Below are positions 1 through 5,996 of a stretch of DNA of 11,323 nucleotides, one piece after another. The stretch is from the NCBI GenBank assembly GCA_964410215.1, contig CAYPHA010000109.1, positions 1-11,323 on the forward strand. The letters are read 5' to 3'. The DNA is from CAYPHA01 sp964410215 (GTDB lineage: Bacteria; Calditrichota; Calditrichia; Calditrichales; CAYPHA01). A program made the position numbers and the translations under genes. The notes under the pieces were generated by a model. The model saw only the letters and a list, made by a program, of their open reading frames with translations, was not told where the DNA came from and ran no database searches. Each line of letters begins with the position of its first letter. Within the stretch, counting starts at the first letter, position 1.

Positions 1-632
1 ACATAATCGCCCTTAACCACCTTGACCACATGCTCACCGGAAGACAGGTTGCGGAGGGTTGCCGGGGTATTCTGACGGATATCCTTGCCATCCACAAAGA
101 TGGATGCCGCTGAGGGAGTGGATTTGAGGTAGATGTCGCCGTTGCCCGGCTCAACGATATCATCTCGGCTTCCCACCAGTTTTTCGGCGATATTCTTCAT
201 GGAAGTGGTCAAGACGGTCTCCACAGGACACTGACAGTCTTCATCAACAGTTAGCAATAATTCACCGGATTGTACGTCAATTAGTCGTAGGCTAATCGTA
301 TACAGGGAACCCACCTTGCCTACGCTGCCGGCACAGATCTGGTTAATGTTAAGAAGTTTGCCGATTTCCACGGCACATTCATCTGTAGTACAGCCGGTCT
401 GCTGGAAGCCCTGTTCTTCCAGGATCGTTTCCATTTCATTGCGTTCGATGACCCTGAAAGCGCCGCTCTGGACCAGCTCGCTGCGCAGACGGTCGGAGAG
501 GGTGATGCTTTCCGATTCGCTGACGCCTAAGGCTTCAAGATTGAGTACCGCGATTTGTTGTCTGCCGTTCTGGGCATGGATGTTCAGACATAATAAGGCG
601 GCGAAGAGACAGGAATACAGAACAGATTTCAT
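1..632 (-). CDS. Secreted CsgG/TolB-like protein with PEGA domain (3' end missing)
   Basis: Reading leftward from an ATG at 632-630, this encodes at least 210 residues and runs off the left edge without a stop. A signal peptide is visible (MKSVLYSCLF, then a hydrophobic run, likely cut after NIHA at residue 20). Residues 25-150 resemble the CsgG/TolB-like N-terminal domain: an IAVLNLEA strand, SDRLRSELVQSGAFRVIER, then GCTTDECAVEIGKLL and an AGSVGKVG...YTISLRLIDV segment. Residues 165-210 begin a PEGA-type beta domain (GDIYLKSTPSAASIFVDGK, then a TPATLRNLSSGEH stretch). Proteins of this kind are periplasmic or envelope-attached and probably have a structural or assembly role; no enzymatic function is implied. 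The start is supported by GAGGA (641-637) four bases upstream. The gene is divergent from the thioesterase operon. Cysteines 81, 86, 100, 133 and 135 are notable for a secreted protein and could form disulfides (inference). Confidence 0.85.
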   Translation of the reverse strand, partial: MKSVLYSCLFAALLCLNIHAQNGRQQIAVLNLEALGVSESESITLSDRLRSELVQSGAFRVIERNEMETILEEQGFQQTGCTTDECAVEIGKLLNINQICAGSVGKVGSLYTISLRLIDVQSGELLLTVDEDCQCPVETVLTTSMKNIAEKLVGSRDDIVEPGNGDIYLKSTPSAASIFVDGKDIRQNTPATLRNLSSGEHVVKVVKGDY

Positions 633-857
633 AGAATCCTCACGAGGTCTATCATTAGATTACAGGTTGGCTTTATATTTAACGTTTCAGATTTCTCAGA
701 TAAAGGACAAAGGCTTTGATAAAAAACCTTGTAATACAATTACAATATATGAATATATGGGAAAATATCAAGACATTATGATGTTAATAATTTTCAACAT
801 TCTCGTTGTATTACCCTTATTGATTGTGATTGACAACTTGATAGAATCAAATATATG

Positions 858-934
858 GCCGGCGCCGGCTAACCTGGCTTCCGATACCCGTCTGGTCCCA
901 AGAATCGGGAACAGGCGCTCCAGCCAAATTAGCC
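858..934. repeat. GC-rich palindrome plus imperfect inverted repeat (hairpin)
   Basis: A perfect 12-bp palindrome, GCCGGCGCCGGC, lies at 858-869. It overlaps an imperfect inverted repeat: GGCTAACCTGGC (867-878) pairs with GCCAAATTAGCC (923-934) at 10 of 12 positions, with two C-A mismatches. Inside, TTCCGAT (879-885) can pair with ATCGGGAA (904-911) if one G is bulged, leaving an 18-base loop. The result is a long two-part hairpin in an otherwise AT-rich spacer. There is no T-run after it on either strand, so it is not a simple intrinsic terminator. It lacks the TPsiC-type box of a tRNA, and its ends do not match integron attC core sites. It could be a REP-like or degenerate mobile repeat, a structured RNA or an operator; function unknown. 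Confidence 0.5.
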
Positions 935-1040
935 ACACAAAGAGAATTTACACATAAATTGGGACTTGACTATTTTTTGGATCGGGATTGATTTACATAC
1001 CTGTTCATGTTTAGTTTCTGTTCTGTTATATGATCGATCT

Positions 1041-1047
1041 AAAGGAA
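1041..1047 (+). promoter_or_regulatory. Ribosome binding site deciding a TTG start
   Basis: AAAGGAA lies 7 bases before TTG at 1055. The nearby ATG at 1059 is in another frame, and no in-frame ATG precedes the conserved thioesterase sequence, so this site supports the TTG start. Confidence 0.6.
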
Positions 1048-1054
1048 TAATCCA

Positions 1055-1825
1055 TTGCATGTATCCTCAAAAAACAGTACATGGAAGGAACGTTTTCGCA
1101 TCCGTGCGTATGAGGTCGGGCCCCGGGCACAGGTAACGATTCAGACGATCTGTAATTATCTGCAGGAAGCAGCCGGGAACCATGCGCAGGCGCTGAATGT
1201 TTCTGTTGACAGGCTATATAAAGAAAACCTCACCTGGGTTTTATCCCGCCTGCATGTGCAAATGAACAGCTACCCCCGCTGGCAGCAGCATATCACCGTG
1301 GAGACCTGGCCTTCGGCCGTCCATAAACTCTACGCCGTTCGCGATTTCAGGCTTCATGATTCAGATGGAAACGAATTTGGCACTGCAACCAGCTCCTGGA
1401 TGCTCATCAATCTGACCAGTCGCCGGCCTGTAAGCATGCCTGATTACATCCGTAGTCTCCATGACAATACCCCGGGAAGGGCCATCGATGATGCGTTCGA
1501 TACGCTTCCCGATGTGGAACATGCTGATAATACCCGTCATTTTAACGTCCGTGTCAGCGATCTTGATATGAATCAACATGTCAATAATGTCAACTATATC
1601 GAATGGGGTCTGGAATCCGTTCCGGAAGAAATAAGAACCCGCTTTCAACTCAGGCATTTTGAGATATCATTTAAAGCGGAAAGCAGATTCGGAGACCGCA
1701 TTCAGGCCGGCAGCCGTCAGCAAAATGACCATGACACCGTGTGTTTTCATCATGCACTCTATCGGGAAGCAGACGGCAAGACGCTGGCCAGAATGAAAAG
1801 CAGTTGGATGTCGTTAAAAAAATGA
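1055..1825 (+). CDS. Acyl-ACP thioesterase (FatA/FatB type)
   Basis: 256 residues, the usual length for bacterial members of the acyl-ACP thioesterase family (double hotdog fold). It hydrolyses acyl-ACP in the cytoplasm to free fatty acid and ACP. Hotdog 1 covers about residues 10-135: FRIRAYEVGPRAQVTIQTIC, then LQEAAGNHA, LTWVLSRLHVQM, YPRWQQHI, VETWPS and SRRPVSMPD. Hotdog 2, about 160-256, carries the catalytic signature DLDMNQHVNNVNYIEW, giving Asp171, Asn173 and His175, which match the active-site Asp/Asn/His of plant FatB; Glu209 in FEISFKAES fits the fourth residue. The start is TTG with AAAGGAA upstream. The stop overlaps the start of the next gene as ATGA, so the two are probably translated together. 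Chain-length specificity cannot be read from sequence. The family call is secure; the physiological role (lipid turnover, storage or a specialised lipid) is not. Confidence 0.93.
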   Translation: MHVSSKNSTWKERFRIRAYEVGPRAQVTIQTICNYLQEAAGNHAQALNVSVDRLYKENLTWVLSRLHVQMNSYPRWQQHITVETWPSAVHKLYAVRDFRLHDSDGNEFGTATSSWMLINLTSRRPVSMPDYIRSLHDNTPGRAIDDAFDTLPDVEHADNTRHFNVRVSDLDMNQHVNNVNYIEWGLESVPEEIRTRFQLRHFEISFKAESRFGDRIQAGSRQQNDHDTVCFHHALYREADGKTLARMKSSWMSLKK

Positions 1826-2673
1826 AATTACAGGCGAATGCGCTACCCCTGCAGTTGTGGGTTGGCGTCGTACTCATTATTGTTTTCTGGCCCCTGAACT
1901 GGCTCCTGCCCGGTTTACGCACCCATATACTCTTTTTCCCCTTATGGCTGGGATATGCGCTGACCATTGACGGCCTCGTTTACATGAGAACAGGAAGTTC
2001 CATGATCTCACGCAATCTGCGCCGCTACATTCTGTTATTTTTCCTCTCGGCCCCGGTCTGGTGGCTGTTTGAATTATTCAACCAACGCACACAAAACTGG
2101 TTCTATATCGGACGTGAATATTTTACAGACCTGCAATACGCGGTCCTTGCCACACTGGCCTTTTCGACCGTGATCCCGGCTGTATTTGGAACCGCGGAAC
2201 TGATCAGTACTTTCAGCTGGTTCAAGAAAAAAACGGCAAAAACACCGGGAACTTCCCTGTTACCCGGTTATCCAATATACATTGCTGTCGGCGTTGTTCT
2301 ACTGATTTTACTTTTATCCCTGCCCACCTATTTCTATGGATTCTTATGGGTCGCTCTCTTTTGTATCATCGATCCCATCAACCATCGTCTGGGCAACCGG
2401 TCCCTGATCCTTGATATGGTTCAATCCAATTGGAAACCGGCACTTTCACTGGCGGCTGGTTGTCTTATTTGCGGTTTTTTCTGGGAATTCTGGAATATCT
2501 ACGCGTATCCTAAATGGATTTATAATGTTCCGCTGGTTGGTTTCTGGCACATTTTCGAAATGCCTGTACTTGGTTACCTGGGTTATATACCCTTTGCTTT
2601 TGAATTATTTGCCATCTATCATCTGGTTAACGGCGTGGTGGGGCGTGCTGACGATTCATTCCTGCACATTTAA
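1822..2673 (+). CDS. Multi-pass membrane protein with duplicated E-x2-N...W-x-Y motif, unknown function
   Basis: 283 residues from ATG 1822, which overlaps the thioesterase stop (ATGA at 1822-1825). A longer frame opens at 1741 but lies inside the conserved end of the thioesterase, so 1822 is preferred. I count about seven or eight hydrophobic segments, near residues 11-29, 34-52, 69-86, 104-127, 151-168, 169-184, 207-222 and 248-270. Two copies of a similar motif stand out: WWLFELFNQRTQNWFY (80-95) and FFWEFWNIYAYPKWIY (219-234), both of the form E-x2-N-x5/6-W-x-Y, suggesting an internal duplication. The second half also has FEMPVLGYLGYIPFAFE (245-261), with acids inside a hydrophobic stretch. 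Acidic and aromatic residues in membrane segments are seen in integral-membrane enzymes acting on lipids or isoprenoids, but I do not recognise the family. Coupling to a thioesterase makes a lipid-related role plausible (inference only). Confidence 0.85.
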   Translation: MKLQANALPLQLWVGVVLIIVFWPLNWLLPGLRTHILFFPLWLGYALTIDGLVYMRTGSSMISRNLRRYILLFFLSAPVWWLFELFNQRTQNWFYIGREYFTDLQYAVLATLAFSTVIPAVFGTAELISTFSWFKKKTAKTPGTSLLPGYPIYIAVGVVLLILLLSLPTYFYGFLWVALFCIIDPINHRLGNRSLILDMVQSNWKPALSLAAGCLICGFFWEFWNIYAYPKWIYNVPLVGFWHIFEMPVLGYLGYIPFAFELFAIYHLVNGVVGRADDSFLHI

Positions 2674-2700
2674 TTCGAAAGAAGAGCAAAGCACAACAAT

Positions 2701-2705
2701 GGAGG
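2701..2705 (+). promoter_or_regulatory. Strong ribosome binding site for the prolyl oligopeptidase
   Basis: GGAGG lies 5 bases before ATG 2711 and overlaps a second in-frame ATG at 2699. The spacing shows that translation starts at 2711, which places the lipoprotein signal exactly at the N-terminus. Confidence 0.75.
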
Positions 2706-2710
2706 AAAAT

Positions 2711-4897
2711 ATGAAAAACGTTTCTATCAAGAGGCTTTTCATCATGGTCCTGAACCTGTCACTTGTTTTAATCATCTGGTCCTGTGTGCAGAGTGAGAAG
2801 CCACCTGTTGCCCGAATTGAAAACGTGATTCAAACGCATCACGGTACCGATGTTGCCGATCCTTACCGCTGGTTGGAAGACTGGAATGATCCTGAAGTAC
2901 GTGAATGGAGTGATGCGCAGAACCAGTATGCCCGCGCCTGTTTGAACAGACTCCCCGACATCGATCCCATCCGGAACCGCGTCAGCGAAATCCGAAGTGC
3001 CACCAGCAACCGATATTACAGCATGACCTGGAAGGAAGGAAGGCTTTATGCAAAAAAAGTACAACCTCCTTTGAATCAACCCAGACTCGTCTTCATGCCC
3101 TCGGTATCGGCATCTGCACGCGAGACAGTGATTGTGGATCCAAACCGGATCGACTCAAGCGGTGCCGTTTCCATTGACTGGTATGTCCCCTCTCCCGATG
3201 GTGAGATCGTCGCTGTTTCCCTGTCCACCGGAGGCTCAGAGGAAGGTGACCTGCATCTTTATGAAACCCGGACAGGGAAACAGGTTGATATCGTTATTCC
3301 CCGGGTAAACGGTGGCACGGCCGGCGGTGACCTGGCATGGTTAAAGGACGGATCCGGATTTTATTATACCCGGTATCCTTATCCCGGAGAACGGGATCCG
3401 GAAGATATGAATTTTTATCAGCAGGTCTGGTTTCATAAAATGGGAACGCCGATATCTGAAGACCGCTATATCTTCGGTAAGGATTTCCCCCGTATTGCAG
3501 AAATCCGTATGGAAGTCGATCCGATCACCGGTCTCGTCCTTATTACGATGCAATACGGTGACAGCGGTAAATTTAAACACTATATCGGTAACAGGTCCAA
3601 CGGCTGGAAACAGATAACATCATACGAGGATAAAATCGTTGAAGCACAGATCGGTCCCGGCAGCCGGCTTTTCATGATTTCCCGAAAAGATGCGCCTAAT
3701 GGGAAACTACTCGTTACCGACTTGAAAAAACCCTCGATCAAAAAGGCTCCATGCCTGATCGCAGAAACCGGTAACAGCATCATAACGGATTTTTATCATA
3801 AACCCAAATGGGTTGTTACACCGGCACATATCTATCTTACTTATCAGACTGGTGGTCCATCGGTAATCAAAGCCTTTGACAGGAAAGGTAATCCTGTAAA
3901 CGATCCCGGGATTGCTCCTGTTTCCAGCGTCAATGAACTGACACTCTATGAGCAAAACACCCTTCTATTCCTTATATCATCCTATGTGAAGCCACCATCC
4001 TGGTATCTGTACAACCCTGTTGAAAACAAAACAATACGTACACCACTTTATACCGTATCACCCGTAGATTTTTCCGACACAGAGGTTATCAGAACGTTTA
4101 CACAATCGAAGGACGGCACCGAGATTCCCATTAATATCATGTACCGGAAGGGTATGAAACGGGATGGCAATAATCCTGTACTCCTATACGGATATGGCGG
4201 TTTTGGTATCAACAGGACGCCGCGATTCCGCCCCTTAAACAGGATCTGGATTGAGCAGGGAGGTATTTATGCGGTAGCTAACATTCGCGGCGGCGGAGAA
4301 TTCGGGGAACACTGGCATGATGAAGGCAGACTCACCAGGAAGCAAAACGTTTTTGACGATTTTGCAGCAGCCATGAAATATATGGTCGATGCCGGTTATA
4401 CCTCAGTAGAAAAGCTTGCTATCAACGGTGGCTCCAATGGCGGTCTTCTGATGGGCGCCATGATTACCCAGCATCCGGATCTTTTCAGGGCGACGGTCTC
4501 AACCGTCGGTTTGTATGACATGATCCGTTCCGAACTTACTCCGAATGGTTTATTCAATGTGCCTGAATACGGAACGGTAAAAGATCCCGCGCACTTTGCG
4601 GCACTTTATGCGTATTCTCCTTATCACAATGTCAAAGCAGGCGTCGACTATCCTTCCATCCTGTTCATGACCGGTGAAAATGATCCGCGCGTGGATCCCA
4701 TGCACTCACGTAAGATGATTGCACGTCTGCAGGCGGCTACGACTTCGGATAATCCCATACTTCTCCGGACAAGCAGCACAACAGGGCATGGTGGCAGCAC
4801 GCCGTTACCCGAACAGATAGAAGAAGCCACACATAAGTTTGTGTTCTTGTTTCATGAGTTGGGTATTCGTTATGAGGAATGGGGAAGTAAGAAGTAG
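2711..4897 (+). CDS. Prolyl oligopeptidase family serine peptidase (S9A), lipoprotein
   Basis: 728 residues, the normal length for a full S9A prolyl oligopeptidase plus a signal. The N-terminus (MKNVSIKRLF, then a hydrophobic run ending IIWSC) is a lipoprotein signal with the lipid-bearing cysteine at 25; Trp at -2 is unusual. The mature part opens with the family hallmark HHGTDVADPYRWLEDWNDPE (43-62), followed by a beta-propeller to about 430. The C-terminal alpha/beta-hydrolase domain has YGYGGFG, NIRGGGEFGEHWH and the catalytic triad: Ser575 in GGSNGGLLMGA, Asp658 in GENDPRVDP (with the substrate-contacting Arg at 660) and His693 in TTGHGGS. It should cleave peptides after proline, anchored in the envelope facing the periplasm or outside. 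It lies 37 bp after the membrane protein, so is probably co-transcribed. The reading frame is open back to 2411, but that stretch is in another frame of the upstream gene and is not coding. Confidence 0.95.
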   Translation: MKNVSIKRLFIMVLNLSLVLIIWSCVQSEKPPVARIENVIQTHHGTDVADPYRWLEDWNDPEVREWSDAQNQYARACLNRLPDIDPIRNRVSEIRSATSNRYYSMTWKEGRLYAKKVQPPLNQPRLVFMPSVSASARETVIVDPNRIDSSGAVSIDWYVPSPDGEIVAVSLSTGGSEEGDLHLYETRTGKQVDIVIPRVNGGTAGGDLAWLKDGSGFYYTRYPYPGERDPEDMNFYQQVWFHKMGTPISEDRYIFGKDFPRIAEIRMEVDPITGLVLITMQYGDSGKFKHYIGNRSNGWKQITSYEDKIVEAQIGPGSRLFMISRKDAPNGKLLVTDLKKPSIKKAPCLIAETGNSIITDFYHKPKWVVTPAHIYLTYQTGGPSVIKAFDRKGNPVNDPGIAPVSSVNELTLYEQNTLLFLISSYVKPPSWYLYNPVENKTIRTPLYTVSPVDFSDTEVIRTFTQSKDGTEIPINIMYRKGMKRDGNNPVLLYGYGGFGINRTPRFRPLNRIWIEQGGIYAVANIRGGGEFGEHWHDEGRLTRKQNVFDDFAAAMKYMVDAGYTSVEKLAINGGSNGGLLMGAMITQHPDLFRATVSTVGLYDMIRSELTPNGLFNVPEYGTVKDPAHFAALYAYSPYHNVKAGVDYPSILFMTGENDPRVDPMHSRKMIARLQAATTSDNPILLRTSSTTGHGGSTPLPEQIEEATHKFVFLFHELGIRYEEWGSKK

Positions 4898-4922
4898 GAA
4901 TTGGGAGTGTGGAAGACGGATA

Positions 4923-5126
4923 TCAGACGAAGTTGCGGAGCATGAGTTCATTCGGATAGGGATTGAGGTAAATCTGTTCCGTCATCCACTGTACCGGATA
5001 GCGGCGTAAATGATGGTTGATACCATGTGAGATCAGACTGAGCTTAAGCCTTCTGTCGAAACGTACTTTCATGCCCGGCAGACAAAGCAGACAACTGCTG
5101 ATTCCTACACGTATTTGTTGACTCAT
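4923..5126 (-). pseudogene. Internally deleted remnant of a DUF523-DUF1722 (YbgA-type) protein
   Basis: This 67-codon frame joins both ends of a protein that is usually about 310-320 residues. Its first part, MSQQIRVGISSCLLCLPGMK then VRFD, matches the start of DUF523 (pattern xIRVGISSCLLGxxVRYDG). Its last part, from about residue 28, matches the extreme C-terminus of DUF1722: INHHLRRYPVQW and then YLNPYPNELMLRNFV. The roughly 250 residues between (the rest of DUF523 and most of DUF1722) are gone, and the junction falls near FDRR/LKL without breaking the frame. A short near-duplication (TGTCTGCTT followed by TGTCTGCCG) also adds about three residues after the cysteine, where the family has a glycine. 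The ATG lies 3 bp after the msrA stop, so it is probably read on the same transcript, but there is no good ribosome binding site. It could be a decayed gene or, less likely, a retained micro-protein. Confidence 0.72.
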
Positions 5127-5129
5127 CCA

Positions 5130-5786
5130 TTATTTTTTCAGCTTATCTTTGAACTCTTTTTTGAATTTCTGCAATTTGGGATTAATAACAAACCGGCAAT
5201 ACCCCTGATTTGGATTCTCTTCATAATAATTCTGATGATATTGTTCAGCTTTATAAAACGAACGGAAAGGAGTAATTTCCGTTACGACAGGATTCTCCCA
5301 GACATCGCTTTTATCCATTTCTTCACGGGATTTTTCCGCTATCGCTTTCTGCTGATCATCATGATAAAAAATAGCTGAGCGGTACTGGGTACCGACATCG
5401 GCTCCCTGACGATTGAGCGTTGTGGGATCATGCGTTCGCCAGAACACGTCCAGAATCTCTCCAAGGCTGATTATCTCAGGATTATAATGAACCTGCACGA
5501 CTTCGGCATGCCCGGTTGAACCGGAACAGACTTCCTCGTAGGACGGATTTTCCATATCACCGCCGGAATAACCGGAAACGACGCTTTCAACTCCTATCAG
5601 GTTTTCGAATATGGCTTCCACGCACCAAAAGCACCCGGCTCCGAGCGTAATGGTTTCTGAATCAGCAGACACGTCTTTCTCCTTTTCTAATGTTGAAACA
5701 ACACCTTTTTGGGCATGTATGAGCGTCATGCCGGCAAAACCAACTGCCAGGGCAATGACGATGACTCCCCGCATGATATTTTTCAT
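5130..5786 (-). CDS. msrA: Peptide methionine (S)-S-oxide reductase MsrA, exported
   Basis: 218 residues. It reduces the S epimer of methionine sulfoxide in proteins back to methionine using thioredoxin-type electrons. The signature GAGCFWCVEAIFE gives catalytic Cys52, with Cys55 next to it; SGYSGG, GSTGHAEVVQVHYNP, FWRTHDPTTLNRQGADVGTQYRS and EITPFRSFYKAEQYHQNYY follow in the expected order, and NQGYC places a likely resolving cysteine at 197. Residues 1-25 (MKNIMRGVIVIALAVGFAGM, then TLIHA) form a signal peptide, so this copy repairs periplasmic or envelope proteins rather than cytoplasmic ones (inference). The start is supported by AGGGAA (5800-5795), eight bases upstream. It is divergent from the histidine kinase and followed after 3 bp by the DUF523-DUF1722 remnant. 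No MsrB is fused or adjacent. Confidence 0.95.
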   Translation of the reverse strand: MKNIMRGVIVIALAVGFAGMTLIHAQKGVVSTLEKEKDVSADSETITLGAGCFWCVEAIFENLIGVESVVSGYSGGDMENPSYEEVCSGSTGHAEVVQVHYNPEIISLGEILDVFWRTHDPTTLNRQGADVGTQYRSAIFYHDDQQKAIAEKSREEMDKSDVWENPVVTEITPFRSFYKAEQYHQNYYEENPNQGYCRFVINPKLQKFKKEFKDKLKK

Positions 5787-5975
5787 AGCACTTGTTCCCT
5801 ATTTTAGTTCTCTAACGCATGAAATACAAAAATTATTCATTTTATGGCGGATAGTCTATTCTCGAAAAAAAAGGTTTCGAAGAGTTATAACATTGATTAG
5901 ATTCTCATAGGGGTGTTTCTTTTTTCACAAACTTTATCATAAAATTCTAATTTTAGACAATATGTTACCGAAAAT

Positions 5976-5996
5976 ATGAATAAATATGAGGCGTGA
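5976..5996 (+). other. Possible six-codon leader ORF overlapping the kinase start
   Basis: ATG at 5976 opens a frame encoding MNKYEA that stops at TGA 5994-5996, overlapping the kinase GTG at 5993 as GTGA. No clear ribosome binding site precedes it. It may be chance, but the overlap has the geometry of translational coupling. Confidence 0.2.

Larger units (their letters stand above)
633..1054. other. Divergent AT-rich intergenic spacer
   Basis: These 422 bases separate the start of the leftward CsgG-like gene from the start of the rightward thioesterase gene, so promoters for both must lie here. The left two thirds are very AT-rich (for example 721-840). The only strong structure is a GC-rich island at 858-934, listed separately. 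A TTGACT at 966-971 resembles a -35 box, but no good -10 follows at 16-18 bases, so I do not call a promoter. A plus-strand reading frame crosses the spacer (from an ATG at 778 to 957) and would give a short hydrophobic peptide, but its only purine-rich stretch (759-764) lies 13 bases upstream, too far to be a convincing ribosome binding site, and its tail is low-complexity translation of the hairpin. Confidence 0.6.

Noticed and set aside
858..934. tRNA or integron attC site in the spacer hairpin
   Set aside because: No GTTCRA-type TPsiC box or anticodon arm on either strand, and the ends do not satisfy RYYYAAC/GTTRRRY.
316..957. 213-codon plus-strand open frame
   Set aside because: Its first half is the exact antisense of the CsgG-like gene, which has a signal peptide, good domain matches and a ribosome binding site; the rest is translated AT-rich spacer and the hairpin.
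966..999. Sigma-70-like promoter (TTGACT) before the thioesterase
   Set aside because: No acceptable -10 box at the required spacing.
1741..1821. Earlier start for the membrane protein
   Set aside because: It lies inside the conserved thioesterase C-terminus and would add a polar, signal-less stretch; the ATGA overlap at 1822 is more likely.
2411..2710. N-terminal extension of the prolyl oligopeptidase frame
   Set aside because: It overlaps the membrane protein in another frame, and the GGAGG at 2701-2705 and the lipoprotein signal fix the start at 2711.
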